A DNA stretch of 64,000 nucleotides from Acestrorhynchus altus (GCA_034509495.1 CM067506.1:17869328-17933327); one strand, 5' to 3'; shown: positions 1-11,510, numbered from the stretch's first letter. Numbers and translations: made by a program. The notes: generated by a model from the sequence alone, not told the origin.

Positions 1-86
1 GACCCTCCTCCCTGCTGAAAGTCTGTATAGCAGCACAGAAAGAACAGCAGGAAACGGATGCCTGTGGCCCCACTCCAGACCAACAG
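1..86 (+). CDS. slf2: slf2-like internal exon (5' truncated by window)
   Basis: The frame starting at base 3 is open (PSSLLKVCIAAQKEQQ...) and ends in CAA CAG directly before a GTAAGC donor at 87, in phase 0 as the next exon requires. The frame starting at base 2 is also open, so the choice depends on the phase match. The 5' boundary is outside the window. Confidence 0.6.
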
Positions 87-3000
87 GTAAGCAGAACATG
101 TGGAGAGTTGCTTTTTATGTGTTGTTTTTTAATGGTTTATAATTGTCTTCATAAAAATACATTTTGTTTTGCTGTTTTGGCCGTAATTTGAAACTGAAAG
201 TTGACCGTTACACTGTTAAAACTGCAACTTAAAACTGCAAGTTGTTTTTTTCTTGTGTTATAAAGTTGTCATTTGGGATTTTTGTTTCTGTGTCTGCGAC
301 AATGAAAGGACCTTCCTCTTCTGTGTGACTGTTTTTCTAGGCATATTACCTCTGCTATAGCCTTTTGGCCTTGACAAATGAAGCCTCTAATTTTGATTTT
401 TTACCCTCAAATCAGAGAGTAAGTATCATTTCTGTTTCAAATATTCCCATAACAGTGTTTTTGTTTTGGCCACAAAAAGTGCTAGAAAAGACGGCAACAC
501 TGGCTCCAGTAAATAGTCTTTTAAAGGAAACTGAATGGGTGGTTGTATGAACTGCAGTGTTTTATGGGACAGCCATTAATGTAAGGGTGATGTATGTGAG
601 ATTTGTGGGTGGGAGGGTGACATTTAAACACTTAGAAGGATGTGTCCCTCAGTAATGTGAGGGCTCTGTTTAAGTTCTTTATGCAGTCGTGAAGTTTTGT
701 ATATTTGAACACAGAGTTTAGTGATCTGTTAGTTCTGAATAGTGAAAGCTTGTCTTTCTATAGTGCCAAGAGAACAGTAGTCTTACTCATAGTTGGTCAT
801 AACACTGAAACTTTCCTTGCTTTTCATATAACTAGATAAAGGTTTGGTTTAGTTTAATTTGTCTCCTATCAAAATGTGAATGTAAGAGCTGTAAATGGGA
901 ATAATATATAAAATATTTAACAACACATCCTGTATTTGTCACAGTATATGAAATATTAATCTGTGTTTGTCATTCAGAATGAACTGCTGCTGCTATCTGC
1001 TGAACTGGAAAAACACATTAAGTGTGACATTAGAGAAAGTGAAAAAATGCTGTACAGGAGTAAGGTACAGTACCTACCTGAATTCGCTTAAGCAATTGGA
1101 TTTATTTTTGTTAAAATATCGTGGAATAATAAATAAAAATGGCCGCCTTTTTCAGGTGAAAGACTTTGTTGCAAGAATATATACCAGATGGCAAGTACTC
1201 CTCCAAAGATCACGGCCCCAGGAGGTATGAATCAGATTAATGAATCATCTTACTTGTAGTCTTCTTAATTTAGTTGTCTGGTAAATATCACAGCACCCTT
1301 GTTTTGCAGGTTGCCACATCTCCTGGTCTTTTTACATCTTTATGTAGATGAACTGAATAATCTGCGTTCCCTTTTAATGAAATAGAAAGATTGAATTGAA
1401 TCTGAAGTTAATTTAATTGTCCTGAATTTTATAACTGCCCAGATGTGCTGTGATGGCTCTCACTGGAGTAAGGAGCTTTCATGCAGTCGGGCCAAACTAA
1501 AACTAAATTCTCAGATTCAGTTGTTAACTTAGAAACACTGATTGTTTTGGTTGTTGAATGAACCAATAATGCATTTTAACCTACTGGTAAGTAAAATCAT
1601 GTGTCTTATGCACATTCTAGATCATTGTCTGTTGAGTTCTGTTCCATTCCTCTGATTGGCCAATGGCCATACAAAGAGCAGTATCTGCCAATAATGTGCA
1701 GGCTGTTATGCCCACTGAGAGCAGATATGCTACTTCCTTTAGCTCTTCTGGAGCATGTACGATGTTTTTCTCAGTAAAACTTTTAAAGTTTAATCAGTTT
1801 GACCCTTGAAGCTGAACAGCTTGTCTCCTTAAGGCCGGTTCATGCGTACTGCAGACGTGTTGCCTGATGTTCATACTTCTTTTGCCACCATCCCTGGTGA
1901 CCATATTCTTCTATGACCCATAAAGAAATGTTCCTGTTTAGATGGCAGAGTTTTTTTGACACTGGCTCACAGACAGGAAAGGCAGTGGCAAGTACAGTAT
2001 GTCCTTTACATCACCAAATGATTCATCAGTGTGAATTTAGTCAATGAATGATCAGCACGTGAATGTGTTCAATTTCTGGTGGTACAAACCTCATGGCACG
2101 TCTCTCTTAGGGATGAACCAGCGTTTAACTTCCCCTCATATTGAAAATGTTAGCTGAGGGATTGTGTGGCATCTGCACCCACATCACTTTTATTTACTGA
2201 GCCATATGTGCAGCTGATGTGTGTGTGCAGTTTGCTCAACTTTGTTTTTTAAAGGTATTTTTAATGCACGCTCTGTATGATTGATGGAGAAATGTTTTCT
2301 AGTGGTTTCTGATGTTCAGAATCTGGTCTTATAAAGCCTACAGGGCTGCAAAATGTTTCTTTGTGGTTATATAGCTTCACATAATTTGGCCAGTGCTTAT
2401 CTTTAGGGCGTGTGGCTGCTGTACAGTATACATATTGTTCTTTAAAGAAGGCTTTAAGTGGGCTTCACTCAATACTGCCTTTGGATTGGGGTTTTATTAG
2501 CTATGTTAGTAAGGTTACACCCATTGTCTTTGAGCTTGGTTGCCCATAAGTCAGAATCATATGACCAAGCAGCTTCTCTTTTGGATTGAAATATTGAATA
2601 TTGAAATTTATAATGACGTTATGAGTCTTACGTCTGAGTCTGTGTCTTGTCCTTTTGCCTGAAGTGCTTGTACATTCTTAGCAGTGCTGAAATGTTTTGC
2701 TGGTACTTGCGGTTGCTACTGTTTGGTTGCTGTTTCTCCTGAATGTATTACTATTCCACACTGACTGTGCTTCCTTGTCACTTGTCTGTCACGTGAAACC
2801 TATGAAGGTTCCTGATGGAGGTCTACCTAGTGAAAGATCTGGGCAATATGGACAAAAGAAATCGTATCAAAATATATTTTATTTGAACGGCGATATGCAG
2901 TGCAAAATATAGAGCAGAGAGGATGAGCAGCTGAGAGTAGTGGGTGGTTCAGAACAAGGAAGCTTGAAACTGGCTGTTATTTAAAAACTTTAAAACTCAA

Positions 3001-3787
3001 AACTGAAACAAAAAATTGTTGTGCTCTGTTTATAACCCAATATAAATATACATTTGATGTCGCCCAACCCTACCTGGTGAGAAAGGTATTTGTGTTAGTT
3101 GCTGTGAACACAGAAAAGACGTGTAAATCATGTAAATTATTATTGTGTATCGATTGGTATACATGTGTACTTGATGCTTCACTGTCCTTCATAGGGTGTT
3201 TTTTCTGAGCCTTGGTCATGGACTCTTCATTGCAACATTTGCTGTTTTTAATTTTTGTATTTTCTCCTTTTTTGTTAATTCAGGGGAAGCTGTATGATTA
3301 TTGGAAGCCTCTTCCTGAAGATGAAATATCCATTAACGAAGCTGAGCATACAATACAAGAAGCCACCGAGGAGCTTCAGAGTGAAGATTCTGACAGTGTC
3401 CAGGAGGAGTGGGTGGAGGACAAAAATGAAGTGGCAGTCAAGAGCGAGGAAGAACTAGAAGAGAGTGATGTAGAGACTGAAGAGGCGAATGATGAGCTGC
3501 CGATGTTGGCTGACACAAAAGTGGAAGAGGAGTTGGTGACGCTTGTTGAGGAAGATAGAAAAGAGGAGAAGCATAAAGTGGATGTGAATGAAGAGCTAAC
3601 GAGAGAAGGAAGTCCTGAAGCATTAATAGAGAGTGATGTAGATGAAGACCTTGATGAAACGGAAGAGGAGCTCCTCAGAGATGAAGAACTCCTAGAGAAA
3701 GAGGGAGATTTCATGAGGAGAGAAGACGAGGAGCTGCAGCAGTTTGATCTTTTGGAGAAGGAGTTGCTTGAACTGTTTGAGTGTTAA
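1..3787 (+). CDS. slf2: slf2-like gene, 3' part (last four coding exons)
   Basis: Four exons (1-86, 978-1064, 1156-1224, 3284-3787) join in phase 0 at every junction and read as one open frame of 247 complete codons ending at TAA 3785-3787. The gene is cut off at the left edge. The first three exons give a helical, basic-rich segment (ELEKHIKCDIRESEKML, then VKDFVARIYTRWQVLLQ). The last exon starts GKLYDYWKPLPEDE and then becomes extremely Glu/Asp-rich. I think this is SLF2/FAM178A, which in human acts with SLF1 to bring the SMC5-SMC6 complex to damaged chromatin through RAD18. The assignment rests on recalled family resemblance of the C-terminal helical segment and on order: human SLF2 lies directly upstream of SEMA4G on the same strand, as here. 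The gene structure is secure; the name is probable. Confidence 0.6.
87..977 (+). other. slf2-like intron
   Basis: AT-rich intron between GTAAGC at 87 and CAG at 977. I see no further exon or clear repeat in it. Confidence 0.65.
978..1064 (+). CDS. slf2: slf2-like internal exon, 29 codons
   Basis: The acceptor CATTCAG ends at 977 and a GTACAG donor starts at 1065. It codes NELLLLSAELEKHIKCDIRE..., a charged amphipathic helix, phase 0 at both ends. Confidence 0.75.
1156..1224 (+). CDS. slf2: slf2-like internal exon, 23 codons
   Basis: A pyrimidine-rich acceptor (CCTTTTTCAG) ends at 1155 and a GTATGA donor starts at 1225. It codes VKDFVARIYTRWQVLLQRSR and three more residues, phase 0 at both ends. 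The intron before it is only 91 bases. Confidence 0.75.
1225..3283 (+). other. slf2-like last intron
   Basis: A 2.06 kb intron between the third and last visible exons. It holds one copy of the AGGGCTGCG-type inverted-repeat element at about 2836-3075 and otherwise unremarkable AT-rich sequence. Confidence 0.65.
2836..3075 (+). repeat. AGGGCTGCG-type inverted-repeat element, copy 1
   Basis: It starts TGGGCAATATGGACAAAAG, contains a purine-rich middle and the block AAAAACTTTAAAACTCAA, and closes near GATGTCGCCCAACCCTA. The same words recur near 11367, 21131, 27130 and 29790, so this is a dispersed family, probably a non-autonomous DNA transposon. Confidence 0.6.
3284..3787 (+). CDS. slf2: slf2-like terminal coding exon with acidic tail
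   Basis: A long T-rich tract and TTCAG acceptor end at 3283. The exon adds 167 codons to TAA at 3785-3787. After GKLYDYWKPLPEDE the chain is dominated by Glu and Asp, with recurring EEL, EES and DVE words, and ends ELLELFEC. Such a tail is likely disordered or a highly charged helix, and it may bind basic proteins; that role is inference. An ATG-started reading frame beginning further left would run through intron sequence and is not the true start of this exon. The opposite strand here shows a serine-rich open frame that is only the complement of the GAG/GAA codons. Confidence 0.75.
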   Translation, partial: GKLYDYWKPLPEDEISINEAEHTIQEATEELQSEDSDSVQEEWVEDKNEVAVKSEEELEESDVETEEANDELPMLADTKVEEELVTLVEEDRKEEKHKVDVNEELTREGSPEALIESDVDEDLDETEEELLRDEELLEKEGDFMRREDEELQQFDLLEKELLELFEC

Positions 3788-4875
3788 AAGAAAGACTCAC
3801 AAATTTGAATGTGGTATGAAGGCCTTCATGCACTAACTGATTTTCAGAATCAAGACAAGGTCCTTCGTGCTGATATTTTGTGATATTTAAGGAAATCAAA
3901 TGCATGTTATGGGGAGTTTGGATCGTGGTATGTTGGAGTAGTTGACTAAATTTAAGTGTCTGCACAATTAGCCACAAATCTTGTGGCTAATTAAGGGCAG
4001 CATCTTCATCAATGTTGAAGGTATGGTAGCCAAAGGTATGTGTAGATGGTATAGAGTGAGAGTCCTTGTTATGTAGCACCTTGTGTATAGTAAACTTGAT
4101 TGACTGCACTGCCTTACCCACATAGGCCATGACTCACATTCAGTCACACTCACACATGCCCATTGTGCATTCGCTCTTACTGAACTTTGTATACCTGTCA
4201 AATGCAACATGAATAGGTTTACCGTCTGAAGAACGCACACTCCTCTCTCAGGCTCAGGCTTTCTACTCTTTGTGCTGCTATCTGATGTTATTTCATGTTG
4301 ACGGATGGTTATCATCCTTTTCCTGTTTTTCTCTTCTTCTTCTTTTTTATGGAAAAAGTGTATTCAGTCACTGCCAAGAGTTTTTGCTTATTATTTGCTC
4401 TGCTGTTTTGATCCATGCAATGCACTTCTTCCTCGCAAAGGATCCATTACAGTAATTTAGTGGTTCTGTTTATTACATGTAGTGAAGCCCATTCATATAA
4501 TACTTCTGATTTTCTGGTTTTATACACATTTACAGTCATAAACAACATGTTTGTTTGATTGATAAGAAGGTATGTTTTAAAGCATAAAGAGTGTTTCAAA
4601 TAGAGTTCATTTTATGAATTTATTTAGGATATCTCTGCCTGTTGTGATTTGATAAATTGATTGAGGCTTTAAAAGGCAACCTCCTCAAATGTCTTCTGTA
4701 TGTATTGACATACATGGGCTGATCAAATGGCACTAGATATATAAGGTTTCACGTTTCTATTTTTGTATAACAGCACTTTGTGGGCTCTTATTTGGTGTAA
4801 AGTTGTTTTTGTTCAAGCTTTGTTAAGAACAGAATTTTCTACAATAAAATAAATTTTTGTATTGATAAGTTCTGC
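3788..4875 (+). other. slf2: 3' UTR of slf2-like gene
   Basis: AT-rich sequence from the stop codon to overlapping AATAAA signals at 4843-4853. A GT/T-rich stretch follows at about 4866-4895, as expected downstream of a cleavage site. The end point is estimated. Confidence 0.6.
4843..4853 (+). promoter_or_regulatory. Polyadenylation signal (two overlapping AATAAA)
   Basis: AATAAAATAAA gives two overlapping canonical hexamers about 1.06 kb after the slf2-like stop codon, followed by a T/GT-rich element. Confidence 0.65.
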
Positions 4876-5079
4876 TTTTTCCCGTGTGGTTTGACTTAAT
4901 GAGGATTTCCTGTGACTTTCAGTGAGAATAGAATGTAAATAGTTCAACATTAGTCCTCTTTCATTTGCACTTCCTCATTTCACCAAAGGGAGGGGGTAAC
5001 GATACACATCAGAAACGTGGCCAACTTTCACTGGAAGTCGGTGTAAAAAGATTTAATTTAACATTACTGTTGCTCCATT

Positions 5080-5470
5080 TATCCTGAAGATTTGATAGAA
5101 CCCAGCCAACACGTTTATGTGGGGTTTACATTGGTGGATTGTGGGCTTCCAGGTTTGGCATGGACCCGATTGGGTTTGCATATGTGTTGGGATTTGCAAA
5201 TAGGCCAAATCATTAAAACCCATGGCAGTCTCGTATGGGACCACCAGTTTAGTCATCATGGGCCAAAGGTGGTCTGCTATTCCCTTTCCATCAGGGGTGA
5301 GATTTACAACAAAGATGAGGCCCATGTTTAATTCCTCTTTAGGGAATCTTTTCTCATTAGTGACCCTAGTACACATCCACATGTGGGGCCAACATGGGTT
5401 CTTAGTTGGGTCACCCATACAGATTCACATGGGCATGGTATCTGGGAATGTACGTCATTGCTGCCCTGTT
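5080..5470. repeat. CATGTGGG-rich dispersed repeat
   Basis: The segment is built from recurring words such as ATGTGGGG, CATGGGC and CCAACATGGG in both orientations, unlike its surroundings. It resembles a widespread fish repeat whose family name I cannot give. Open frames in it on both strands are not genes. Confidence 0.45.
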
Positions 5471-5529
5471 CATATTCAGATTATGGGAAAAACAGCAAAA
5501 TTGAGGGAAACTAAACAGACTTAAAAATG

Positions 5530-5967
5530 AGGGTTCTTAATAAAAAAAAGGGTTCTATATAGGACCATGAGCACCCAATAAAACCTTTGCACGACTAAAG
5601 GATTTTAATAAAGGTTTTTATTTAAGCATTGTGTAATGGTTCTTCAGACTGTTTGAGAATGTTATAGAGGGTTGTATATACACCCTTTTTGAAAAGAAAA
5701 TGTATTGAACCTCGAACACACAAAGAACCTTTTGCATGACTTAAGAGTTATTTTTATTGTAAAAGGGTTCTTCAGATTGGTAGATAATGCATTATAGAAG
5801 GTTTTATATGGCACCAAAATTTGATATCACAACATTAATAGAACCTTTTTGGTGCTATTTTAGGTTCCTTTACAGCTGATACTCTACCAATCTAAAGAAC
5901 CTTTTGCAAAGAACACTTTTCCATATAGAATCATTTTCTTTACCACAGAAACTTAGAAACCTGTGTG

Positions 5968-6063
<96 letters not shown>

Positions 6064-6235
6064 ACCATAATGTTCTACTATTACAATAATAGAACTTTAT
6101 AATGTGCTACATAGAGCACATTCTTCATCAATCTGATGAACCTGTTCACCATGCAAAGAATCCTTTAATCATACAAAGGGTTCTGATTGTTTATGGTTCT
6201 ATATAGAACCATTTTCTTATTGAAGAACAATCCAG
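5530..6235. repeat. GGTTCT/AGAACC inverted-repeat element, complex
   Basis: Words of the type GGGTTCTTCAGATTGGTAGA and their reverse complement (CTACCAATCTAAAGAACC) recur and face each other. The block closes with GGTTCTATATAGAACCATTT, itself a palindrome. This looks like one or more nested small hairpin-type DNA transposons. Related pieces occur at 11960-12075 and 43210-43400. Confidence 0.55.
5970..6062. repeat. Compound microsatellite (AT)n(AG)n
   Basis: An uninterrupted AT dinucleotide run to about 6027, then an AG run to 6062, lying inside the GGTTCT-type element. Confidence 0.95.
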
Positions 6236-6399
6236 AGGGTCATTCAGGTCCAGAATTCCCACGACCTGTCAGCAGTTGGACCAAAACCTGGACGTGGCTC
6301 ATCAAGTGAAGTGAAGCCCCTGTGTGACCTGCTCCTGGATCATTCCTGAAGATTGTGTTTCAGTGGTTCAGCTTTGATCTGATACTGAGCTGTTCTCTC

Positions 6400-6686
6400 A
6401 TCCTTTGTGTCCTCTTTCACTGAAACTTTGTTGGGGCGAGTGTGAAGCTGTGACGGACATGCTGGAGGAGGACTGGCTGGACAGAAGTGTGCTTTGCGCA
6501 AACAGAGGGCGGGTTCAGCGCTACCTGCCGGATCTGCTGCGGATCTGCTGCCAGAGGCTGGAAGGAGCCCGAGAGAGGAGGAGGATCGGGGTGTCCTGCG
6601 CGGAGAACGGCTCTGTCCTGCGTCGGGGAGGCTGATTTGGGGCTTTTCTGAGCGGAGCGGTGTTGGAAACTCCCGATGGAGAGCAG
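6400..6686 (+). promoter_or_regulatory. sema4g: CpG-rich block: probable sema4g promoter / non-coding exon 1
   Basis: In this CpG-poor window, bases 6430-6680 are markedly rich in CG dinucleotides and GC. The block ends GAGAGCAG followed by GTAGGC at 6687, a usable donor. It sits 1.5 kb after the upstream poly(A) signal and about 14 kb before the first recognised sema4g exon, whose own acceptor at 20521-20524 demands an upstream exon. No TATA box is obvious, which fits a CpG-type promoter. The transcription start cannot be placed. It contains an ATG at 6459 opening a 58-codon frame that stops at 6633-6635, and an ATG at 6676 close to the donor. Open frames on both strands here reflect GC content. 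Alternative: the promoter of an unrecognised transcript. Confidence 0.5.
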
Positions 6687-7190
6687 GTAGGCTGCAGGGC
6701 TGGAGCGCACCGGCCACTTTCAGAGCCATCAACAGCTCGTCCTCTTTCCGGGGCTTTAAGAGGACAACACAAACAAACAAGAGTCAAACAAGTTTGGACA
6801 CACGTGCCCTTCCTTTTTCTGTCATTTCGACTGTTTTTCCTTCGAAACTGTTGTGAAAAGGTGGAGCAGGTTAATGATCGACCAGCTCTGACCTTTACCA
6901 GCAGCGCGTTAATCATTAGGCTGGTAGGCTACCTGCTTAGAGGAGTCCCACCTACGTTAGAGGAGCTCTGAACTTCTGCTGAAATGCAACTGCAACCCAG
7001 GGCTTGATGATGGGTGGTGAAGGCTGTAATGATGACAATGATGGATAATGATAGTATCTACAATGTGCTGACATGCTAACAGTAAGAAAGCCGGCAATTC
7101 TGCGGTGCTGATTCTGTGTTTCTGATTTCTGGGTTTGTGGAATTGTTTTTCTTCCAGGCACATTGTTGGGTAAAATGGGATTATTCTATA

Positions 7191-7382
7191 CCAGTGTTTC
7201 TCAACACCTGGTTCTGGAAGCCCCCTGCACTTCACATTTTAGTGGATTTCCTGCTTTAACACACCTTATGCAACTGTGAATGAGTTGATTAATTGATTCA
7301 GGTGTGTTGGAAACCAAAAAATGCAATGGACAAAAATGTCGTTATACCAGTTTCCCAGTTGAAAATGGTTGAGCACTTCTGG
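7191..7382. repeat. Small inverted-repeat element (CCAGTGTTTCTCAAC type), copy 1
   Basis: The ends are inverted copies: CCAGTGTTTCTCAAC at the left and the complement of CCAGAAGTGCTCAACC at the right. The interior reads like a frequent fish interspersed element (CCCCCTGCACTTCACATTTT...GGTGTGTTGGAA). Probably non-autonomous. Confidence 0.6.
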
Positions 7383-8207
7383 ACTCGGATTGGGAATGCC
7401 TAGTATGTACTATAGTGAGATGAATGAGTCCTAATGCAGCCAGGCTACCGATTTATTCGTTGAGTTTATAGGGTTATAGATATTGTTTATGATTGTCCTC
7501 CAGTGCTCATACGCTCAGTAGAGCTGCAGGGATAAACGACCTCATGTGGTATGATAGTACTGATGTATGACACATCATTGGTTTTTCAATCCTTTGGCAG
7601 GTACTCATGAATGTGTCCTAATTCAGAGAGGGCAGATGAAACGTTAGGGATGCATTTGTATGGGAATTCTGGGCTAATGCCAATTTCCAATATTTGCCAT
7701 GTAGGCCTATGTATGTGCTGAATGTTGATGCCGGTGGTGCCAATTACACACTTGTTCATGAAATGTAGAAATTAAGTTTTAGATCTACTAACATGTTTAC
7801 ATCCAGTAAAAATGTAGAAAACACTTATTTGCAATGCAGTGGCAAAAATTTTAATTGTTTCAGAATACAATAATGCTTTTTGTAATCATTTCTGAATTAC
7901 GTGCCTGTAGCCATGTGATTCCAGTATCATCATGCGTCAGTAGAAAAATACTATACTGCAAGCTATTGTGTTCTCGGGACTGGTTTTGGCAGCAGCACTA
8001 AGTATTAGATCTTTGGTTTGGATCCTTTCAGTTACAACCTTGTTTGCCAGCAGATTACTTTGTTACCTGGAAGTAGTTCAATGCATTGTTCTTAATAAAG
8101 TTTTACAACATTTTACAGTCATAAGGAACTGATGTCAGGTTCCTGAACTGGGCCCCTTTTCATTGTTGATGTAAACGTGCTTTGCAATGTAGACTACCTT
8201 CTAGTCC

Positions 8208-8325
8208 TGTATGTCCCATCCCTGGCCCTGTAGGACCCCTTGCCTTGTGTATTTTAGTGTTTACCTCAGTCCCAACACACCATATCCAGTTAATCATGTA
8301 ATTAAGAAGCCCTTGGTAATGTGTT
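8208..8325. repeat. Same small inverted-repeat family, partial copy 2
   Basis: CCTGGCCCTGTAGGACCCC...GTATTTTAGTGTTTACC...CCAACACACC matches the interior layout of the 7191-7382 element. Confidence 0.5.
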
Positions 8326-9785
8326 ATTGGTGGTAGCCTTGTTATTGGTCATATGTACAGTATGTGCAGTCATGCAGATGTATGCAGATCCGCACCTGAG
8401 TAGTGTTTGATCACAAATGTGTAAAGCTGGCAAGTCTAGTGTTAGCAGATCTGATGTGTAGATGACAGGTAATAGAAAATGATCCTAGCAACAGTAGTTT
8501 TAGAAGCAAATTTAATGATGAACTTAACCATTTTTAGAGAGAAAGGTTTACACCACGAGCTAACTTCCATAAAAACATGCATTCTCAAATGGCTTCTTAG
8601 TGGGAATTTATGATCTCACACCTAGTGCCCGAAGGTTGGGGGTCTAGAGTTTGCACCGCAGTTCAGTAGGTGGAACACGGGGACGTTAGACCTATAATGG
8701 AAAGCTTTAGGTTCTTCTGACCACTGTCAGTGTGTAGGCTTCCACAGCAAGTCAATCCCAGGGGTGATTCCACTACATCATCTTTCATTCACCACAGCAC
8801 TGCAGCTGTGGAAAAAAGAGAGAAGCACTCGTATTACTGCTATAGGTGCAATCTTGTCTTCTGAAGCCTGCTGATATTAATAAGTAATAAAACAGATACC
8901 CCTGGGCAGAATGTAATATGCTTTGATCAGGCTACCTCACTGTTCTAAAAGCGCCTGGAAATGGAAAGAGTTAAATTGCCACAGGCTACTGGGGTATTTA
9001 TCTGTGAATTTAAATGGCAATTCTGCTGTTTGCCAGCAAAAGGGATTTACTATACCACATTCCAAATAGCAAAATAAAACATGTTAATAATGTTAATAAA
9101 TGGTTACCAAACCTGGCATCTGTGTAAAGGATAGCAATTCTTTGAGCTAATTAATGCACGATTTAGAAACAGAAAGATTGCATTGATGATATTCTGCCAA
9201 GGAACTGCTAATGAGACCTCCTTGTTTTCATGAATTCCATTTATGGTTTATCACAGTCCCTTTTCTATCCAGTCTTGGAAAAAGACGAGGCCTCACAGGG
9301 CCAGAGTGAGTGAGAACGATAATGTTATGTTGTGTCAAGATGTGCCACGTAGTGACTTAATTCCATTCAGGCAATAATAAATGGAGGAAAAAAGACTCTG
9401 TGAGCTTTGATAAGAATACAGTTCTTGGCTGTGAGCAAGGCCTTTTGTTAATCAGCAGTGCTGCAGTTTTGACATGACAAAACTACCCTTGTCAATTACC
9501 ACAGATGATGCTAATTTGGAATGAGTCACTGATTTGTGAAGAGCGTAGCTAAATATAATTGTGTTATTATTCATGTATCAATTGTTTTGGTAACAACCAG
9601 TCTTAGTCGTCATACACTCAAATACACACTTATCATGGACATAAATGATCCGTTCTTTTTCTTTACTGAGGCAGAATAAATGACAAACATCTTTAACTGA
9701 ATAAAAGTCTCTTTCATTTTCAATTTTTGTGGGGTTTCTTAATTCAACAGGGTCAATATTATTCACAAAGCATGCATAAGCTTTG

Positions 9786-10215
9786 GTTAAGTGTTATATG
9801 TGGATATTTGGTTGGATGTATCACCACTCGTCTTGGCACAATTTGTAGAGTTTGGTTAAATTTGTTGGATGGTGTGACTTTTCAGCCCTTATAAGACTTT
9901 TCATCTTTTTTCTAGTTGATGTAAAGTCCATGATGGGAAGTCCTTTGTAAAAGCTCAAGGTTAGACTGCTTTAATCATTCCACAACCAACAGGTCACTGT
10001 CCTGCTGGAACACCCAACTGTTTCAGCCATAACTGATGCTTTAAGTATATGCTTAAGAATTCGGAGGTAGTCCTCCTTTTCTCCATCTTCATTATTCCAT
10101 CCACTTTATGCAACAAACCAGGTGCACTGGCACCACCATGCTTAACAGTTGGTACAGTGTTGTCACTTTAACTTCTGCAAGCATAACTGTGAGGTCATGG
10201 TCAAGATTCAGTGTG
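9786..10215 (-). mobile_element. Tc1-like transposon fragment
   Basis: The minus strand near 10120-10155 reads TVPTVKHGGA, the motif that follows the second catalytic Asp region in Tc1/mariner (IS630-type, DDE) transposases. The plus strand also carries the phrase CACTGTCCTGCTGGAACACCCA, familiar from fish Tc1-like elements. Stops interrupt it, so it is an inactive relic. Confidence 0.6.
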
Positions 10216-10760
10216 TTCATTTTGAAGTGAGAGCTTCTTTTCCTTCAGTTCGGAGTAATCATTGGAGGTCTGATACTGCCGAGCGAGCGGCTAAGGTCAG
10301 CTAAAGTATTTAATTAGTGAGATATTTGCTAAGTGAAGTTCAAAGCATTAAATTGAAATCACAACTCACTTTAGCCTCTCAGATGGCAAGAGCCCACCAG
10401 CACAGCCAAGCTTCTGGTGCTCACTTGTGTAAATAACTCGGTCACATTGCAACATTTTCTATGCAGGTACTGAATAATAGATATTAGGGGTGTAATAAGC
10501 CTGAAAGCCTGGGAATTTAAGGAATCAGCACAGATCACAATCATATTGATTGTAATGTGTCATTGTCCCCATATTTGATCCCTGTAGTGCTGATTAGAGG
10601 GACAGCTGTGAATGTTTTAAGAGGAGCTTTCTGTATGAGTGGGTGGTGGAGGACTGACCTTTTAAACGTGAATATGAATTCATGTGGTGTGACTGACAGC
10701 TGCTTAAACATGCATGAGGGGTCTCATCCAGCCTGCACCCAGCTGAGCTGCTAACATAAA

Positions 10761-10762
<2 letters not shown>

Positions 10763-10800
<38 letters not shown>

Positions 10801-10913
10801 CTCTCTTTGTTTCTTTTTTCTTTCTTTGTTTCTTTGTTTCTTTCTTGCTTTGTTTCTTTCTTTCGTGCTTTGTTTCTTTCTTGCTTGCTTTCTTTTTCTT
10901 TCTTTCTCTCTCT

Positions 10914-10967
<54 letters not shown>
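10763..10967. repeat. Pyrimidine tract (TC)n / TTTCTTTG
   Basis: A 200-base nearly pure C/T strand made of TC runs flanking TTTC/TTTG variants. Long open frames on both strands here are artefacts of the repeat. Confidence 0.95.
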
Positions 10968-10968
<1 letters not shown>

Positions 10969-11366
10969 ACAGCTGGAGCTTTGCTCATGCTTTTGTCTCT
11001 CTCACATCTTGATTAGATTCTCTAAGAGGTCTGTAAAGTGTTCAATAATGCAGTTCCAATGTGATAAACTAGGAATTTAGACTGTGATTGAGTTTGGACC
11101 ATAACCTTTAACATGCAGTGAAAAAAGCTTTATAACTAACTCAATGATTTATTTTCATGCGAAAAAATATAATTGCTGCTATATTAGAACTTCTTTTTAT
11201 TGTTATTTAATTTAAAATGCATTTTAGTACATTAACATTAAAGTTATTGTTTCAGAGATTTTGTTACAGTGATTGTATAATACGAACACCAACCCTCTTT
11301 CTGGAGATCCTTTTCCTGTAGAGTTTAGTATCAAATTCTTTCACCAACAGTCCCCTTTTTATGTAG

Positions 11367-11510
11367 TAGGGCTGCGCAATATGGACAAAAAAAAAAAAAC
11401 ACCGTGGTATATTTTAGCTGAATGGCGATATACAATACAATGTATAATATGAAAAATACAATGTGAAAAGATTTGGACACCCCATGGAATATTTTATCTT
11501 CCAGAAATAC
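11367..11510 (+). repeat. AGGGCTGCG-type element, partial copy 2
   Basis: AGGGCTGCGCAATATGGAC followed by a poly-A run and CGATATAC...GGACACCCCATGGAA matches the left part of the 21131-21525 copy. Confidence 0.6.

Larger units (their letters stand above)
4880..6400. other. Intergenic region between slf2-like gene and sema4g
   Basis: About 1.5 kb holding two repeat blocks (about 5080-5470 and 5530-6235) and an AT/AG microsatellite. No coding exon is apparent. Confidence 0.6.

Noticed and set aside
3212..3283. Hydrophobic N-terminal extension of the acidic reading frame that looks like a signal peptide
   Set aside because: It is T-rich intron/polypyrimidine tract ahead of the acceptor at 3283; the upstream exons join at 3284 in phase.
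3376..3714. Serine-rich minus-strand open frame of 112 codons
   Set aside because: It is the complement of the Glu-rich coding exon on the plus strand; GAG/GAA codons read backwards as CTC/TTC and Ser codons.
6340..6971. Several overlapping open frames on both strands
   Set aside because: They arise from high GC and lack of stops in the CpG-rich block; none shows a domain or splice continuity.
10704..11016. Arg/Glu-repeat and Leu/Ser-repeat proteins on opposite strands
   Set aside because: Translation of a CT/GA microsatellite.
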